In this document: positions 25,991 through 35,267 of the stretch, in pieces
How positions within the stretch are numbered: the first letter of the stretch is position 1
Layout of the letters: each line of letters opens with the position of its first letter
Made by a program: the position numbers and the translations under genes
From: Pseudomonas sp. NBRC 111124
GTDB taxonomy: Bacteria; Pseudomonadota; Gammaproteobacteria; Pseudomonadales; Pseudomonadaceae
Assembly: GCF_001320245.1 (NCBI RefSeq)
Contig: NZ_BCBA01000027.1
Location: 124,001-188,000, forward strand
Length of the DNA: 64,000 bases
Direction: 5' to 3'
The notes under the pieces: generated by a model
Told to the model about the DNA's origin: nothing
Seen by the model: the letters and a program-made list of their open reading frames with translations, nothing else
The model's database searches: none

Positions 25991-26905
25991 CTACTTGCAG
26001 ATTTCGCCCTTCAACGGCTGCTCGGGTGCCTTGCGCCACTGTGGCAGGCCGATCAGCACCACGGCGCCGATGATCACCGCCATGGCCAGGCATTCTTCCG
26101 CGCCGATCGCTTCGCCAGCAAAGACGATGCCCAGCAGCACCGCCACCGCCGGGTTGACGTAGGCATAGCTGGTGGCAGCGGCCGGGCGCACGTGCTTGAG
26201 CAGGTACATGTAGGCGCTGAAGGCCAGGATCGAACCGAACAACACCAGATAGGCCAGCGCGCCCCAGCCCGCAGCACTTGGCATCTGCGTCATGCGCTCG
26301 CCCGATACTACGCTGCCCAGCAGCAATACCGCGCCGCCGACCAACATCTCGGCGGCACTGGCCATCGGCCCTTGGGGCAGCGGCAGGCTTTTGCTCCACA
26401 CCGAGCCAAACGCCCACGAAGCCGCCGCGAACAGGATCAGCGCAGCGCCAATGGGGCTGGCCTGCAGGTTAGAGCCAAGGTTGAGCAAACCGATGCCAAG
26501 CAGGCCAAGGAGAATCCCGGCCCATTCCAGGCGCGAGTTGCGGTGGCCGAACAGCAAGCCGAACACCAAGGTGAACAACGGCACCGTCGCCACCGCCAGC
26601 GCCGCCACGCCTGATGCCACCCCCGCATGCTCGGCCACGGTCACACCGCCGTTGCCGCAGCTGAGCAGCAGAAAGCCGATGGCACCTGCCGCTCGCCATT
26701 GCGGCCAGGTAGGGGCCGGCACACCGCGCCAGCGTAGAAAGCCATACAGCAGGCCGCCCGCGATCATGAAGCGCACACCCGCCATCAGCATTGGCGGCCA
26801 TGACTCGACGCCAATGCGGATGAACAGGTAAGTGGACCCCCAGACCAGGTACAAGGCCAGGAAGGCGCCGACGAGCAGCAGCGGAAAGCGACGGGAGGCA
26901 GACAT
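25991..26905 (-). CDS. EamA/DMT-family transporter (YedA-like)
   Basis: A 304-residue protein with ten hydrophobic helices in two EamA repeats. It begins with LYLVWGSTYLFIRIGVESWPP, characteristic of the YedA/RhaT-like drug and metabolite exporters, and ends the second repeat with LKHVRPAAATSYAYVNPAVAVLLG. Substrate unknown. It lies downstream of the exonuclease gene on the same strand, but a 106-base gap makes a shared operon uncertain. Confidence 0.86.
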   Translation of the reverse strand: MSASRRFPLLLVGAFLALYLVWGSTYLFIRIGVESWPPMLMAGVRFMIAGGLLYGFLRWRGVPAPTWPQWRAAGAIGFLLLSCGNGGVTVAEHAGVASGVAALAVATVPLFTLVFGLLFGHRNSRLEWAGILLGLLGIGLLNLGSNLQASPIGAALILFAAASWAFGSVWSKSLPLPQGPMASAAEMLVGGAVLLLGSVVSGERMTQMPSAAGWGALAYLVLFGSILAFSAYMYLLKHVRPAAATSYAYVNPAVAVLLGIVFAGEAIGAEECLAMAVIIGAVVLIGLPQWRKAPEQPLKGEICK

Positions 26906-27011
26906 GGCAGGCAACTCAGAAATCCGTTTTCGGGGGACCGAGTTTAGGGCCGTGCGCAAGTAAAGATAAGTTACAAAACTGCGCGAAATGAGCGGCACAC
27001 TTTTGGTGCGC

Positions 27012-27620
27012 TCACAACGCCAACCTGGCCAAGGTTTCGCGAACCTTCGCGGCAGGGGTTTTCTGCAGACGGCAGAGCAGCTCGTGGGACAGTTGCTGGA
27101 CACCATGGGCCCCGCGTAAAACACCGGCCAAATGCTGCAGCAGGTTGGCAGCCATTTCGGCATCGGCCATGGCCCGGTGCGCGGTACCGGTATCCGGCAA
27201 CCCGGCCCAACGGGTCAGCGTGCCCAGCTTGTGGTTAGGCGCCGCCGGCAGCAGGCGCCGCGACAGCAGCAGGGAACACGCGAAGGACTGCTGGCGGCTG
27301 CGACCAATGCGGCTCAGTTCGTAATCCCAGAACTTCTGGTCGAAGGCAGCGTTGTGCGCCAGCAACGGGGTATCACCGACAAACTCGGCCACTTCGTTCA
27401 TTACCCTGTCCACCGGCGGCGCCGTGCGCAGCATGGCAGTGGTGATGCCGGTCAACCCGGCAACGAAGGCCGGCACCGGCACGCCGGCATTCATCAGGCT
27501 CTGGTAGCGCTCGACAATGCGCCCGCGCTCCAGCATCACCACCGCCACCTCGGTGGCACGGCAGCCGGCACCGGGGGAAATACCGGTGGTTTCAAAGTCG
27601 ATGACAGCAATACGTTCCAT
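27012..27620 (-). CDS. DEDDh 3'-5' exonuclease (DnaQ/PolC-epsilon-like)
   Basis: A 202-residue exonuclease domain protein. Acidic residues of ExoI are in VIDFETTG, ExoII in LAHNAAFDQKFW, and ExoIII in HRAMADAE, giving the DEDDh set. It lacks any polymerase or BRCT domain. It lies 8 bases after the NYN gene, so both nucleases are in one transcript. Confidence 0.87.
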   Translation of the reverse strand: MERIAVIDFETTGISPGAGCRATEVAVVMLERGRIVERYQSLMNAGVPVPAFVAGLTGITTAMLRTAPPVDRVMNEVAEFVGDTPLLAHNAAFDQKFWDYELSRIGRSRQQSFACSLLLSRRLLPAAPNHKLGTLTRWAGLPDTGTAHRAMADAEMAANLLQHLAGVLRGAHGVQQLSHELLCRLQKTPAAKVRETLARLAL

Positions 27621-27628
27621 GAAAAACC

Positions 27629-28108
27629 TTAGTGCTTGAGCAACAGCGCGCCCTCGATGGGCACATAACGGGTGGCGGCGCGAATCAGCGACAACGCCGT
27701 CAGCCCGGGGACCCCATAGACTACAGCTTCGGTGCCATGGCGCTGGATGACCCGCTCCAGCAGCAGGTCGAAGTCACCGTCACCAGAGGCCAGCACCACC
27801 TGGTCGACCCGGCTGGCGGCATCGATCACATCAAGGGTGATGCCCACGTCCCAGTCGCCCTTGGCTGAACCGTCGCTGCGCTGGATAAACGGCTTCAGGC
27901 GCACGTCGAAACCGAGGTTGCGCAGGATCTGCTGGAATTGCTGCTGCTTGCTGTCGCCACGGTCGATGGCATAGGCCACGGCCTCGACGATCTCGCCTTC
28001 GCGGCTGACCTCCTTCCACAGTGCGGTGTAGTTGAAGTGGCAACCATGGGCCTGGCGCACGGTGTAGTAGAGGTTCTGCACATCGGCGAACAGCGCGATC
28101 TTTTTCAC
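27629..28108 (-). CDS. NYN/PIN-like domain protein (LabA/DUF88 family)
   Basis: A 159-residue NYN domain. Acidic residues typical of PIN-like nucleases appear at ALFADVQNLYY, GDWDVGITLDVID and ASGDGDFDLLLE. Family members are putative RNases. Start is a GTG (MVKKIALF) preceded by GAGGG; a second GTG is one codon upstream, at 28111. The gene directly precedes the DEDDh exonuclease, suggesting joint RNA processing, which is inference. Confidence 0.82.
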   Translation of the reverse strand: MKKIALFADVQNLYYTVRQAHGCHFNYTALWKEVSREGEIVEAVAYAIDRGDSKQQQFQQILRNLGFDVRLKPFIQRSDGSAKGDWDVGITLDVIDAASRVDQVVLASGDGDFDLLLERVIQRHGTEAVVYGVPGLTALSLIRAATRYVPIEGALLLKH

Positions 28109-28125
28109 CACATACCCTCGACATG

Positions 28126-28148
28126 AAAAGGGGCGCAAAGCGCCCCTT
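28126..28148 (-). terminator. Terminator-like hairpin between DUF2076 and NYN genes
   Basis: Stem AAGGGGCGC/GCGCCCCTT (28128-28136 and 28140-28148) with a three-base loop, followed on the minus strand by TTTTC. The U tract is short, so termination may be partial and let some transcripts run into the NYN gene. Confidence 0.6.
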
Positions 28149-28176
28149 CGGAAATGCCAGCAGTATGCCAGACCGG

Positions 28177-28941
28177 TCAGACGAACGTATCGTCATCCGA
28201 GAAGAAGCCACCGCCATCATTACCGTAATCGGTATCAGCCCAGCCACCCTGGTCATTGCCCCAGCCACCGTTGTCGGCGACCTGCTGCTGTGCACCCTGG
28301 TCATTCCAGCCGCCGCTGTCACTGGCTGGTGCCGGCTCTTCCTTGATCACCTCGACCACCTCTTCAGGCTGCGAGTGGTGGTTGAACAGGCTGCTGATGC
28401 CTTGCGCAAGCAACACACCACCGGCGACGCCCGCAGCGGTCTGCATCGCGCCACCGAGGAAGCTGCTGGCGCCACTGCGCGCCGGCGCGGCGCCAAAACC
28501 GGCTTGCGGTTGTGCTTGCATTTGCGGCGGCTGCTGCGGCTGGGAGAAGCCCGGCGCATTCGGCTCGCGCCAACCGCCACCCGATGCGACCGGCGCACTT
28601 GGGCGCTGCGGCTGAACCGGCTCCGGATTGCGTGCACCGGCACCGAAGATGCTCGACAGGAACCCACCGCCGGCATTACCACTGCTGGCACGGGTCGCCT
28701 CAAGCTGCGCTCGGGCCTGCTTCAGTTCGGCCTCCAGCTGCTTGTTCTGCTCGTCCAGGCGCTTGATCGCGGCTTCCTGAACCAGGATTGCCTGGGCCAT
28801 GTAGTAAGGCGCCGCCGGCTGCTGGCGGACATGCTCCTCGATCCGTGCCTGGGCCTGCGCATCACGCGGCTGGCTTGGGTCTTCGGCTTGCTTGATGCGG
28901 CCGAACAGGCCGTCGATCAGGGTTTGTTCATCAGTGTTCAT
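28177..28941 (-). CDS. DUF2076 family protein
   Basis: A 254-residue protein. The N terminus (MNTDEQTLIDGLFGRIKQAE) and the coiled-coil segment (about 55-85) match DUF2076. The middle is rich in Gln, Pro and Gly, one hydrophobic stretch (GGAMQTAAGVAGGVLLAQGI, about 165-185) could span the membrane, and the tail is Asp/Gly/Trp-rich. Function unknown. GAGG lies upstream of the ATG. Confidence 0.8.
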   Translation of the reverse strand: MNTDEQTLIDGLFGRIKQAEDPSQPRDAQAQARIEEHVRQQPAAPYYMAQAILVQEAAIKRLDEQNKQLEAELKQARAQLEATRASSGNAGGGFLSSIFGAGARNPEPVQPQRPSAPVASGGGWREPNAPGFSQPQQPPQMQAQPQAGFGAAPARSGASSFLGGAMQTAAGVAGGVLLAQGISSLFNHHSQPEEVVEVIKEEPAPASDSGGWNDQGAQQQVADNGGWGNDQGGWADTDYGNDGGGFFSDDDTFV

Positions 28942-29096
28942 GGGGCTACCTCATGGGCTAGCAGGACATCGGACACGGCAAAGATGGGGCGCCCGGGCGG
29001 AGGATTCAATCGCTTCACGGGTGAAACTTTTTTCAGCAAGTGACAGCTCTGGGCTAAAGTTAGGCCCCTGTTTTTACTGCCGTGCGATGTTGACTG
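28942..29096. other. Divergent intergenic region
   Basis: 155 bases between DUF2076 (minus) and the YciC-like gene (plus). It must hold both promoters, but I see no clean -35/-10 pair or palindrome. Confidence 0.4.
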
Positions 29097-29753
29097 ATGA
29101 ATCCGCTGAGCGTTCTGCGCGACTCCTTGTACTTCTTCCGCCGCCACCTGGCCAACATCATCCCGCTGTGCCTGCCGCTGGTGGTGCTCGAAGCCCTCAT
29201 CACCCAGTTGCTGTACCGGCAGCTGGGCGACCAGGCCTCCGCGGCCTACGGCTTGCTGGTCAGCCTGCTGTTCTACCCGCTGTACAGCGCGGCACTGATC
29301 CTCTACCTGGACACCCGCAGCAACGGCCAGGAGGTCCGCAAACGCGACCTGTTCGCCCGCGCCGTGCAGCTGTGGCCGCAATTGGCCCTGCTGATCACGA
29401 TCAGCTCGCTGCTGATCATGGCCGGCCTCGCGCTGCTGGTGTTCCCGGGCGTGTGGATCATGATCAACCTGGTGTTCGCCGAATACCTGCTGGTGTTGCG
29501 CGGCCTGCCGGTGGTGCAGTCGATGCGTGAAAGTGCGCGCATGACCACCGGGCACTTCCTGCGCATCATGATCTGCGTGCTCGGCGTGCTGGCACCGATC
29601 TGGCTGATCGATGGGCTGCTGCTGATGGCCTTCCCCGAGCCTGCGCCGGGTGTTGAACTGGCTTTGGACAGCCTGAGTGGCTTCCTGCAACTCTTCAGCA
29701 CGGTGGTGCTGTATCGCCTGTTCATGCTGTTGGAGGCCCATCCCGAACACTGA
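29097..29753 (+). CDS. YciC-like inner-membrane protein
   Basis: A 218-residue protein with about six hydrophobic segments, starting MNPLSVLRDSLYFFRRHLANIIPLC and containing FPGVWIMINLVFAEYLLVL, as in the E. coli YciC (UPF0259) family. Function unknown. No conserved catalytic motif is apparent. Confidence 0.78.
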   Translation: MNPLSVLRDSLYFFRRHLANIIPLCLPLVVLEALITQLLYRQLGDQASAAYGLLVSLLFYPLYSAALILYLDTRSNGQEVRKRDLFARAVQLWPQLALLITISSLLIMAGLALLVFPGVWIMINLVFAEYLLVLRGLPVVQSMRESARMTTGHFLRIMICVLGVLAPIWLIDGLLLMAFPEPAPGVELALDSLSGFLQLFSTVVLYRLFMLLEAHPEH

Positions 29754-29852
29754 GTGGATGAGGCCTGGGCGCGACCAGGAAATCGTTCAAGCTGCCCCCC
29801 TGCTTAAAGCCATCGCACGCTGGTGTGCCTTGACTTCAAGCAGGAGTAACGC

Positions 29853-30347
29853 ATGAACGATTTCGTCACTGCACATGCCTGGGCCGACGCCCAGTCCTTT
29901 ACTGCCAAGATCTTTTTAGCTTCCGGCAACCGTAGAGTGCCTATTTCACATGTGAACAAATTCTACGGCCCCGTCTCGCTGTCCCGGGGCACCGGCACTG
30001 TCAGAACTGACGACGGATGGCTGAGAGCAAACAACAGCGAAGAGCCCGCGATCTTCTTTTTTGAATATCACTCACAAACCCCAAACAGACTGAATTTCAT
30101 GATCAGCCTCGCTTCGGACCGAGGTCGCAAACTTGGCCTGAGCCGCAATGGCTTCCTGGGCCTATACCACTACGCCGAGGTCAATGACTTCTGGAAGCTG
30201 GAGCCTCTCAACTGGGAGTCCGATAGCCTTCACTGCCTGATTCGCGATCACCAAGGGCATCGTGTCACTTTAGAGACCAGTACGGCTCACCTTACCATCA
30301 ACGGGGAATCCGCCATCGAGTTCCTCATCGTGCGCACAGAGGCATGA
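29853..30347 (+). CDS. Hypothetical protein, possible beta-trefoil-like fold
   Basis: A 164-residue protein I do not recognise. AGGAGT lies seven bases before the ATG, so the start is well supported. No signal peptide or membrane segment is visible, so it should be cytoplasmic. Repeating units such as RKLGLSRNGFLGLYHYAE followed by FWKLEPL, and HRVTLETSTAHLTING followed by EFLIV, look like beta-trefoil/fascin-type strands; that is inference. Codon use is visibly less GC-rich than in its neighbours, a hint of later acquisition. It converges with hrpB. Confidence 0.7.
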   Translation: MNDFVTAHAWADAQSFTAKIFLASGNRRVPISHVNKFYGPVSLSRGTGTVRTDDGWLRANNSEEPAIFFFEYHSQTPNRLNFMISLASDRGRKLGLSRNGFLGLYHYAEVNDFWKLEPLNWESDSLHCLIRDHQGHRVTLETSTAHLTINGESAIEFLIVRTEA

Positions 30348-30375
30348 GCTGAGGGCAGTTTTCACTCCTTTTCAA

Positions 30376-32904
30376 TCAAGTACCGCGCGGCTTGGCCCGC
30401 GCGGTCGCTTCAGCTACCAACGGGTCATCCGGCCAGTAATGTTTCGGGTAGCGCCCCTTGAGGTCCTTCTTTACCTCGGCATAGGTCGTGCGCCAGAAGT
30501 TAGCCAGGTCCTGGGTCACTTGCACCGGTCGACGTGCTGGCGACAACAGGTGCAGCTTCAGCTGCTGGCGGCCCTGGGCGATACGCGGCGTGTCGGCCAG
30601 GCCGAATAGTTCCTGCAGGCGCACGGCGAGGATCGGCGGGTTTTCGCTGTAGTCCAGGCGGATGTTCGAACCCGACGGCACTGCCAGATGCGACGGAGCC
30701 CATTCGTCCAGGCGCTGTGGCAAGGGCCAGGGCAAGAGGTTGCGCAGGATCGACGACAGGTCCAGGGCGGCGAAGTGGCTCAGGCGCGAAACCTTGCCCA
30801 GGTAGGGCTGCAGCCAATCTTCCAGGGTCGCCAGCAGCGCCTCGTCACCCAGATCGGGCCACTCGCTTTGCCCTTCCTTCTCCCTATCCAGCTGACGCAA
30901 CAACGCCACCCGCGCCTGCCATTGGCGCAGCTCCGGGGTCCAGGTCAGCAGGTTCAGGCCCTTGCGCCGCACCAGGCCAAGCAGCGCCTTGGCGCGGGCT
31001 TCATCATCCAGGCCAGGCAACGGTTCGCGAGCCAGTACCAGTTCGCCCACCTTAATCTGGCGTTCGGCACGCAGCACCTGCTCGCGCTCGTCCCAGTCGA
31101 GAATATCGACGCGCTCGACCTGCTCGGCCAGCACATCGTCGAGCAGCGCCGGGTCGAACTCGGCCGCAAGATAGATACGCTCTTCCCGCTGGCCCTGGCG
31201 GCTGCCCAGGTCGGCGATTACCAGCCACGGGCATTTCATCAACGCGTCGACCTCGGCGAACAAAGCCGCACGGCCGTTGGCCAGGCGATACTCCGCGCCG
31301 CCCTCGCGACGCTGCTGGGCGACTCGATCGGGATAGGCCAGCGCCAGCAGTGCGCCGAGCCAACGGGGGTGATCGGGGTCGGCAACAGCGGCTGCGGGCT
31401 TGCCGCGCAGCAGGCTGCGGTACTGGCGAGCGAGCTGCCGCGCGCGCTGCACGCCGCCCTGGCCACCGCGGCTGGCCTTGTTCTCGCCGCTGACCAATGC
31501 CAGCCGGCTGTGCAGGTCGGCACCACCACCGCGCTGGATATCACGCTCGCCAAGCAACGCGGCGACATCGCAGGCCATGGTCGCCAGGCCCAGGTCCTGG
31601 CCACGCAGCAGCAGGTGAGCGATACGTGGGTGTGCCGGCAGCTCGGCCATGGCCTGGCCGTGGTCACTGAGGTTACCGCGACTGCCCGGCTTGAACGCGC
31701 CCAGCCGCGCCAGCAGGTCCTGGGCCTGGGAGAAGGCTGCTGCGGGCGGTTGGTCGAGCCAGCACAGCTGCTGCGGTGCAACACCCCAGCGGGCCAGTTG
31801 CAGGGCCAGGCCGGCAAGGTCGGCCTGAAGAATCTCGGCGCTGCCATGGGCAGCCAGCTGGTCATGTTGAGCCTCGGACCACAGCCGGTAGCACACCCCC
31901 GGCTCCAGGCGCCCGGCACGGCCGGCACGCTGGGTAGCGCTGGCACGGGAAATGCGCTGGGTATCCAGGCGAGTCATGCCACTACCCGGATCGAAACGCG
32001 GCACGCGCGCCAGGCCAGCATCGATGACAACGCGCACGCCGTCGATGGTCAGGCTGGTTTCGGCGATGTTGGTGGCCAGCACCACCTTGCGCAGTCCCTT
32101 GGCCGGTGGGTCGATCGCGGCGCGCTGGGCATTGAGGTCAAGCTCACCGTGCAGCGGGCACAGCAGCACATCGGGGCGCTCGCCCAGAGCGTCTTGCAGG
32201 CTCTGGTGCACACGGCGAATCTCGGCCTGGCCAGGCAGGAACACCAGCACGCTGCCAGGCTGCTCGGCCAATGCCAGCAGCACGTTATCGACAACCCGTG
32301 GCTCGATGAACTCACCCGGCTGGAACGGTCGGCTCCAGCGGATATCCACCGGGTGCATGCGCCCCTCGCTGCTGACCACCGGCGCGTCGTCGAGCAAACG
32401 CGACAGGCGCTCGCCTTCCAGGGTCGCAGACATCAGCAGGATCTTCAACGGCGGGTCGTCACGCAACAGCTCGCGGCCATTGAGGCTCAACGCCAGGGCC
32501 AGGTCGGCATCCAGGCTGCGCTCATGAAATTCGTCAAAGATCAGCAGGCCCACACCTTCGAGTGCCGGGTCGGACTGCAGCCGACGAGTGAGGATGCCTT
32601 CGGTGACCACCTCGATACGGGTGTTCGGGCCGACCTTGCTGTCCAGGCGAATGCGGTAGCCCACGGTTTCGCCGACCTTTTCGCCAAGCTCGCTGGCCAG
32701 GCGCTCGGCCGCCGCCCGCGCAGCCAGGCGGCGCGGTTCGAGCATCAGGATGGTCTGCCCTGCCAGCCACGGCTCGTTCAGCAGCGCCAACGGCACGCGG
32801 GTGGTCTTGCCCGCGCCGGGGGGCGCTTCGAGCACGGCTTCGTCGCGGTTTTCCAGGGCTTCGCGCAGGGCGGGCAAGACGGCATCGATCGGTAAAGAAA
32901 TCAT
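30376..32904 (-). CDS. hrpB: ATP-dependent helicase HrpB
   Basis: An 842-residue DEAH-type helicase. Motifs: I APPGAGKTTRVP, II DEFHERS (the HrpB variant of DEAH), III SAT, and VI QRAGRAGRLEPG. The C-terminal HrpB-specific domain is complete. GAGGA lies upstream of the ATG. HrpB is a putative RNA helicase whose exact role is unsettled. A GC-rich hairpin (ACCGCGCGG at 30382-30390 with 30397-30405) covers its last codons. Confidence 0.92.
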   Translation of the reverse strand: MISLPIDAVLPALREALENRDEAVLEAPPGAGKTTRVPLALLNEPWLAGQTILMLEPRRLAARAAAERLASELGEKVGETVGYRIRLDSKVGPNTRIEVVTEGILTRRLQSDPALEGVGLLIFDEFHERSLDADLALALSLNGRELLRDDPPLKILLMSATLEGERLSRLLDDAPVVSSEGRMHPVDIRWSRPFQPGEFIEPRVVDNVLLALAEQPGSVLVFLPGQAEIRRVHQSLQDALGERPDVLLCPLHGELDLNAQRAAIDPPAKGLRKVVLATNIAETSLTIDGVRVVIDAGLARVPRFDPGSGMTRLDTQRISRASATQRAGRAGRLEPGVCYRLWSEAQHDQLAAHGSAEILQADLAGLALQLARWGVAPQQLCWLDQPPAAAFSQAQDLLARLGAFKPGSRGNLSDHGQAMAELPAHPRIAHLLLRGQDLGLATMACDVAALLGERDIQRGGGADLHSRLALVSGENKASRGGQGGVQRARQLARQYRSLLRGKPAAAVADPDHPRWLGALLALAYPDRVAQQRREGGAEYRLANGRAALFAEVDALMKCPWLVIADLGSRQGQREERIYLAAEFDPALLDDVLAEQVERVDILDWDEREQVLRAERQIKVGELVLAREPLPGLDDEARAKALLGLVRRKGLNLLTWTPELRQWQARVALLRQLDREKEGQSEWPDLGDEALLATLEDWLQPYLGKVSRLSHFAALDLSSILRNLLPWPLPQRLDEWAPSHLAVPSGSNIRLDYSENPPILAVRLQELFGLADTPRIAQGRQQLKLHLLSPARRPVQVTQDLANFWRTTYAEVKKDLKGRYPKHYWPDDPLVAEATARAKPRGT

Positions 32905-33019
32905 GGTGGTCCTCGAACAGTCTGGCGAGTATAACGGCGAACCCAGCCTGCTCTATCATGGTCTTAGCTTCAGGTGCTGGCGCTTCGCTTGCCCTGCTGA
33001 ATACTTTTCGGAGATTTAC

Positions 33020-33439
33020 ATGCGCATCCCATCCCGCGTCATTGGTGGCGCCCTGATCGTCACTCTGCTGACCCAGCTGACGGCCTGCGGCACCATTTTC
33101 TATCCCGAGCGCCGTGGCCAGATCGGCGGCAAGATCGACCCCGTGGTTGCCGCGATGGACGCCATCGGTATCCTGTTCTATGTGATCCCGGGCCTGATCG
33201 CCTTTGGCATCGACTTCGCCACGGGCGCCATCTACTACAAGGGCGGGCACACTGCCCAGGTCGATCCGGCAAAACTGCGTGACGCCGTCAGCCCGGATGG
33301 CAAGGTCGACAACCTCAAGCTGCAGGCCATTCTGGAAAGCGAACTGGGCCAGCGCCTGCCGCTGGATGACCCACGGCTGATCCAGCACCGCGGCAGCGTC
33401 GAGCAGCTGGCGGCGCTGGGCCTCGTACCTGCGGCCTGA
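33020..33439 (+). CDS. Small YceK-like lipoprotein
   Basis: A 139-residue protein with an N-terminal lipoprotein signal ending LTACG (Cys at about residue 23), then one more hydrophobic segment (FYVIPGLIAFGIDFATGAIYY). CGGAG precedes the ATG. The motif arrangement is like DUF1375/YceK outer-membrane lipoproteins. Homologues are sometimes mislabelled polyribonucleotide nucleotidyltransferase; nothing in the sequence supports that. Function unknown. Confidence 0.75.
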   Translation: MRIPSRVIGGALIVTLLTQLTACGTIFYPERRGQIGGKIDPVVAAMDAIGILFYVIPGLIAFGIDFATGAIYYKGGHTAQVDPAKLRDAVSPDGKVDNLKLQAILESELGQRLPLDDPRLIQHRGSVEQLAALGLVPAA

Positions 33440-33458
33440 TTCACACAAGGACATTGCC

Positions 33459-34334
33459 TTGGGCATGATTACCCCGGCCGAACACCAGCGCCTGCTGCGC
33501 CTGGCCACCCGCGCCTCACTGGCGGTGGCCAGCATCCTGGTCGTGAGCAAGGCTGTAGCCTGGTGGCTGAGCGGCTCGGTCAGCCTGCTGGCCGGGCTGA
33601 CTGACTCGGCCCTGGATGCCGTCGCCTCATTCCTCAACCTGCTCGCCGTGCACTACGCCTTGCGCCCGGCCGATGACGACCATCGTTTCGGCCACGGCAA
33701 GGCCGAGGCCCTGGCCGGCATGGCTCAGGCGCTGTTCATCGGGGTTAGCGCGGTGCTGATCGGGGTGCAGGCTGTCGAGCGCCTGCAAGCTCCGGCGCCG
33801 CTGGGTGGCACCGCCATTGGCATCGCCGTGATGCTGCTGTCGCTGGCGTTGACGGTCGCCTTACTGGCGTTGCAGCGCAAGGTCATTCGCCTGACCGGTT
33901 CCACCGCTGTGCGCGCCGACTCGCTGCATTACCGCTCCGACCTGCTGCTCAACGGCAGCATCCTGCTCGCCCTGCTGCTGGCACGCTTCGGCTGGCCGCA
34001 ACTGGATGCGCTGTTCGGCCTCGGTATCGCCTTCTACATTCTCTGGAGTGCCCTGCAGATCGCCCGCGAAAGCACGGCGATCCTGATGGACAAGGAACTG
34101 CCCGGCGACATCGGCGAAGGGATGACCGAACTGGTGCTGGGCATTCCCGGTGTGAAAGGCGTGCATGACCTGCGTACGCGGGTGTCGGGCAACCAGTGGT
34201 TCGTGCAACTACACCTGGAGCTGCCTGGGCAGTTGCCGCTCAATGATGCCCACGACCTGTGCGTGCGGGCCTCGGAAGTCATCCGCCAGCGTTATCCACA
34301 GGCGGATGTGATGGTACATGCCGACCCCGTGTGA
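33459..34334 (+). CDS. Cation diffusion facilitator (FieF-type metal exporter)
   Basis: A 291-residue transporter with six predicted helices and a C-terminal cytoplasmic domain. Metal-site motifs are LTDSALDAVASFLN (DxxxD, helix 2), HRFGHGKAEALAG, and DSLHYRSDLLLN (helix 5). Such proteins export zinc, iron or related divalent metals by proton antiport. Start appears to be TTG at 33459, since AGGA is seven bases before it; an ATG two codons on is too far from that site. Confidence 0.87.
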   Translation: MGMITPAEHQRLLRLATRASLAVASILVVSKAVAWWLSGSVSLLAGLTDSALDAVASFLNLLAVHYALRPADDDHRFGHGKAEALAGMAQALFIGVSAVLIGVQAVERLQAPAPLGGTAIGIAVMLLSLALTVALLALQRKVIRLTGSTAVRADSLHYRSDLLLNGSILLALLLARFGWPQLDALFGLGIAFYILWSALQIARESTAILMDKELPGDIGEGMTELVLGIPGVKGVHDLRTRVSGNQWFVQLHLELPGQLPLNDAHDLCVRASEVIRQRYPQADVMVHADPV

Positions 34335-34335
34335 A

Positions 34336-35160
34336 TCAGTTGACGCTGTAGCCCCGGCCACTGAAGCAGGCGCCCAACGCCCGGCGGTAGTTGCTCGCCA
34401 CCTCGACGGGCGGTGCATATGGCGCTGTCGCCGGGTCGAAGCCTGACTGGCTCACGGCCCAGCGGTGGCACTGGTAGCGGTCCTGATCCTGTTGCTCCTG
34501 CCCTTGGCCATACATCGGATAGGCGATCACGTCATAGCTGTTGCTGGCCGGGGCTGACGCTGGCAACGGTGCCGGCGCCATCGAGGGTGGGTTGACCACA
34601 ACATATTCCTGGCTATCGGCCAGGTATTGGTAATAGGTATCGGCGACCAGGAAGAACAGCGCGCCGCCCAGCCAGACTTCCCGCGCGTAGGACGGCAGAT
34701 AGCTGACCCGCACGCCGTAAGGCGGGGTCACCACCACGTAACTGCCACCGTGCGGGCGATACCAGTAGCCACCCGAGTAGAAGTAGTCATTGCCGCGATA
34801 CGGCACCTTCCAGTAGCGGTCCGGGAAATGATCGATGGAATGGCCAGGACGATACTGTGGCCCCGGGCCCCAGCCATTGCCGTGGCCGTCCGGGCGCCCC
34901 TGCCAGTCGCCGCCGGGCCGCTGGCCTGGGCCGCCGGCTTGCCAGTGACGATTGTCGCCATTGTGCCGAGGGATATCCTGGTAGTAGCCCTGCCGCGCGG
35001 GCTGGGTCTGCTGCACTTCGTCACGCGAGTTGAGTGGGCGGCCAGGGCCGTTGCCAAACCCATCACCGCGCCCCTCGCCCGGCCCTTCGGCCATGGCCCC
35101 GAGGCTGATGCTCAAACCCAGCAAACCAACACCTGCGAACTGCCAGATGCGCGACTTCAT
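34336..35160 (-). CDS. Secreted DUF6515-type protein
   Basis: A 274-residue protein with a signal peptide (about 1-25, ending SLGAMAEG) and then a Gly/Arg/Asn/Pro-rich low-complexity part (about 26-120). The C-terminal part has tyrosine-rich stretches (YFYSGGYWYRPHGGSYVVV, GVRVSYLPS) and a hydrophobic segment. It should be periplasmic or surface-exposed. Function unknown. GAGGA precedes the ATG. Confidence 0.78.
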   Translation of the reverse strand: MKSRIWQFAGVGLLGLSISLGAMAEGPGEGRGDGFGNGPGRPLNSRDEVQQTQPARQGYYQDIPRHNGDNRHWQAGGPGQRPGGDWQGRPDGHGNGWGPGPQYRPGHSIDHFPDRYWKVPYRGNDYFYSGGYWYRPHGGSYVVVTPPYGVRVSYLPSYAREVWLGGALFFLVADTYYQYLADSQEYVVVNPPSMAPAPLPASAPASNSYDVIAYPMYGQGQEQQDQDRYQCHRWAVSQSGFDPATAPYAPPVEVASNYRRALGACFSGRGYSVN

Positions 35161-35237
35161 GTTGTTCCTCACGGTAAAGAAAACGGCATGCTGCCAGTCT
35201 ACCGCGCTGGCGCCAGGGGCAGATGAAATCGCGGCCA

Positions 35238-35267
35238 TTAAAAAAGGGAGGCCATTGGCCTCCCTTT
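35238..35267 (-). terminator. Strong Rho-independent terminator
   Basis: Stem AAAGGGAGGCC/GGCCTCCCTTT (35243-35253 and 35257-35267) with a three-base loop and a run of six T on the minus strand. Confidence 0.85.

Noticed and set aside
30688..32895. A 735-codon open frame antisense to hrpB
   Set aside because: It is a shadow of the helicase; no motif or start signal supports it.
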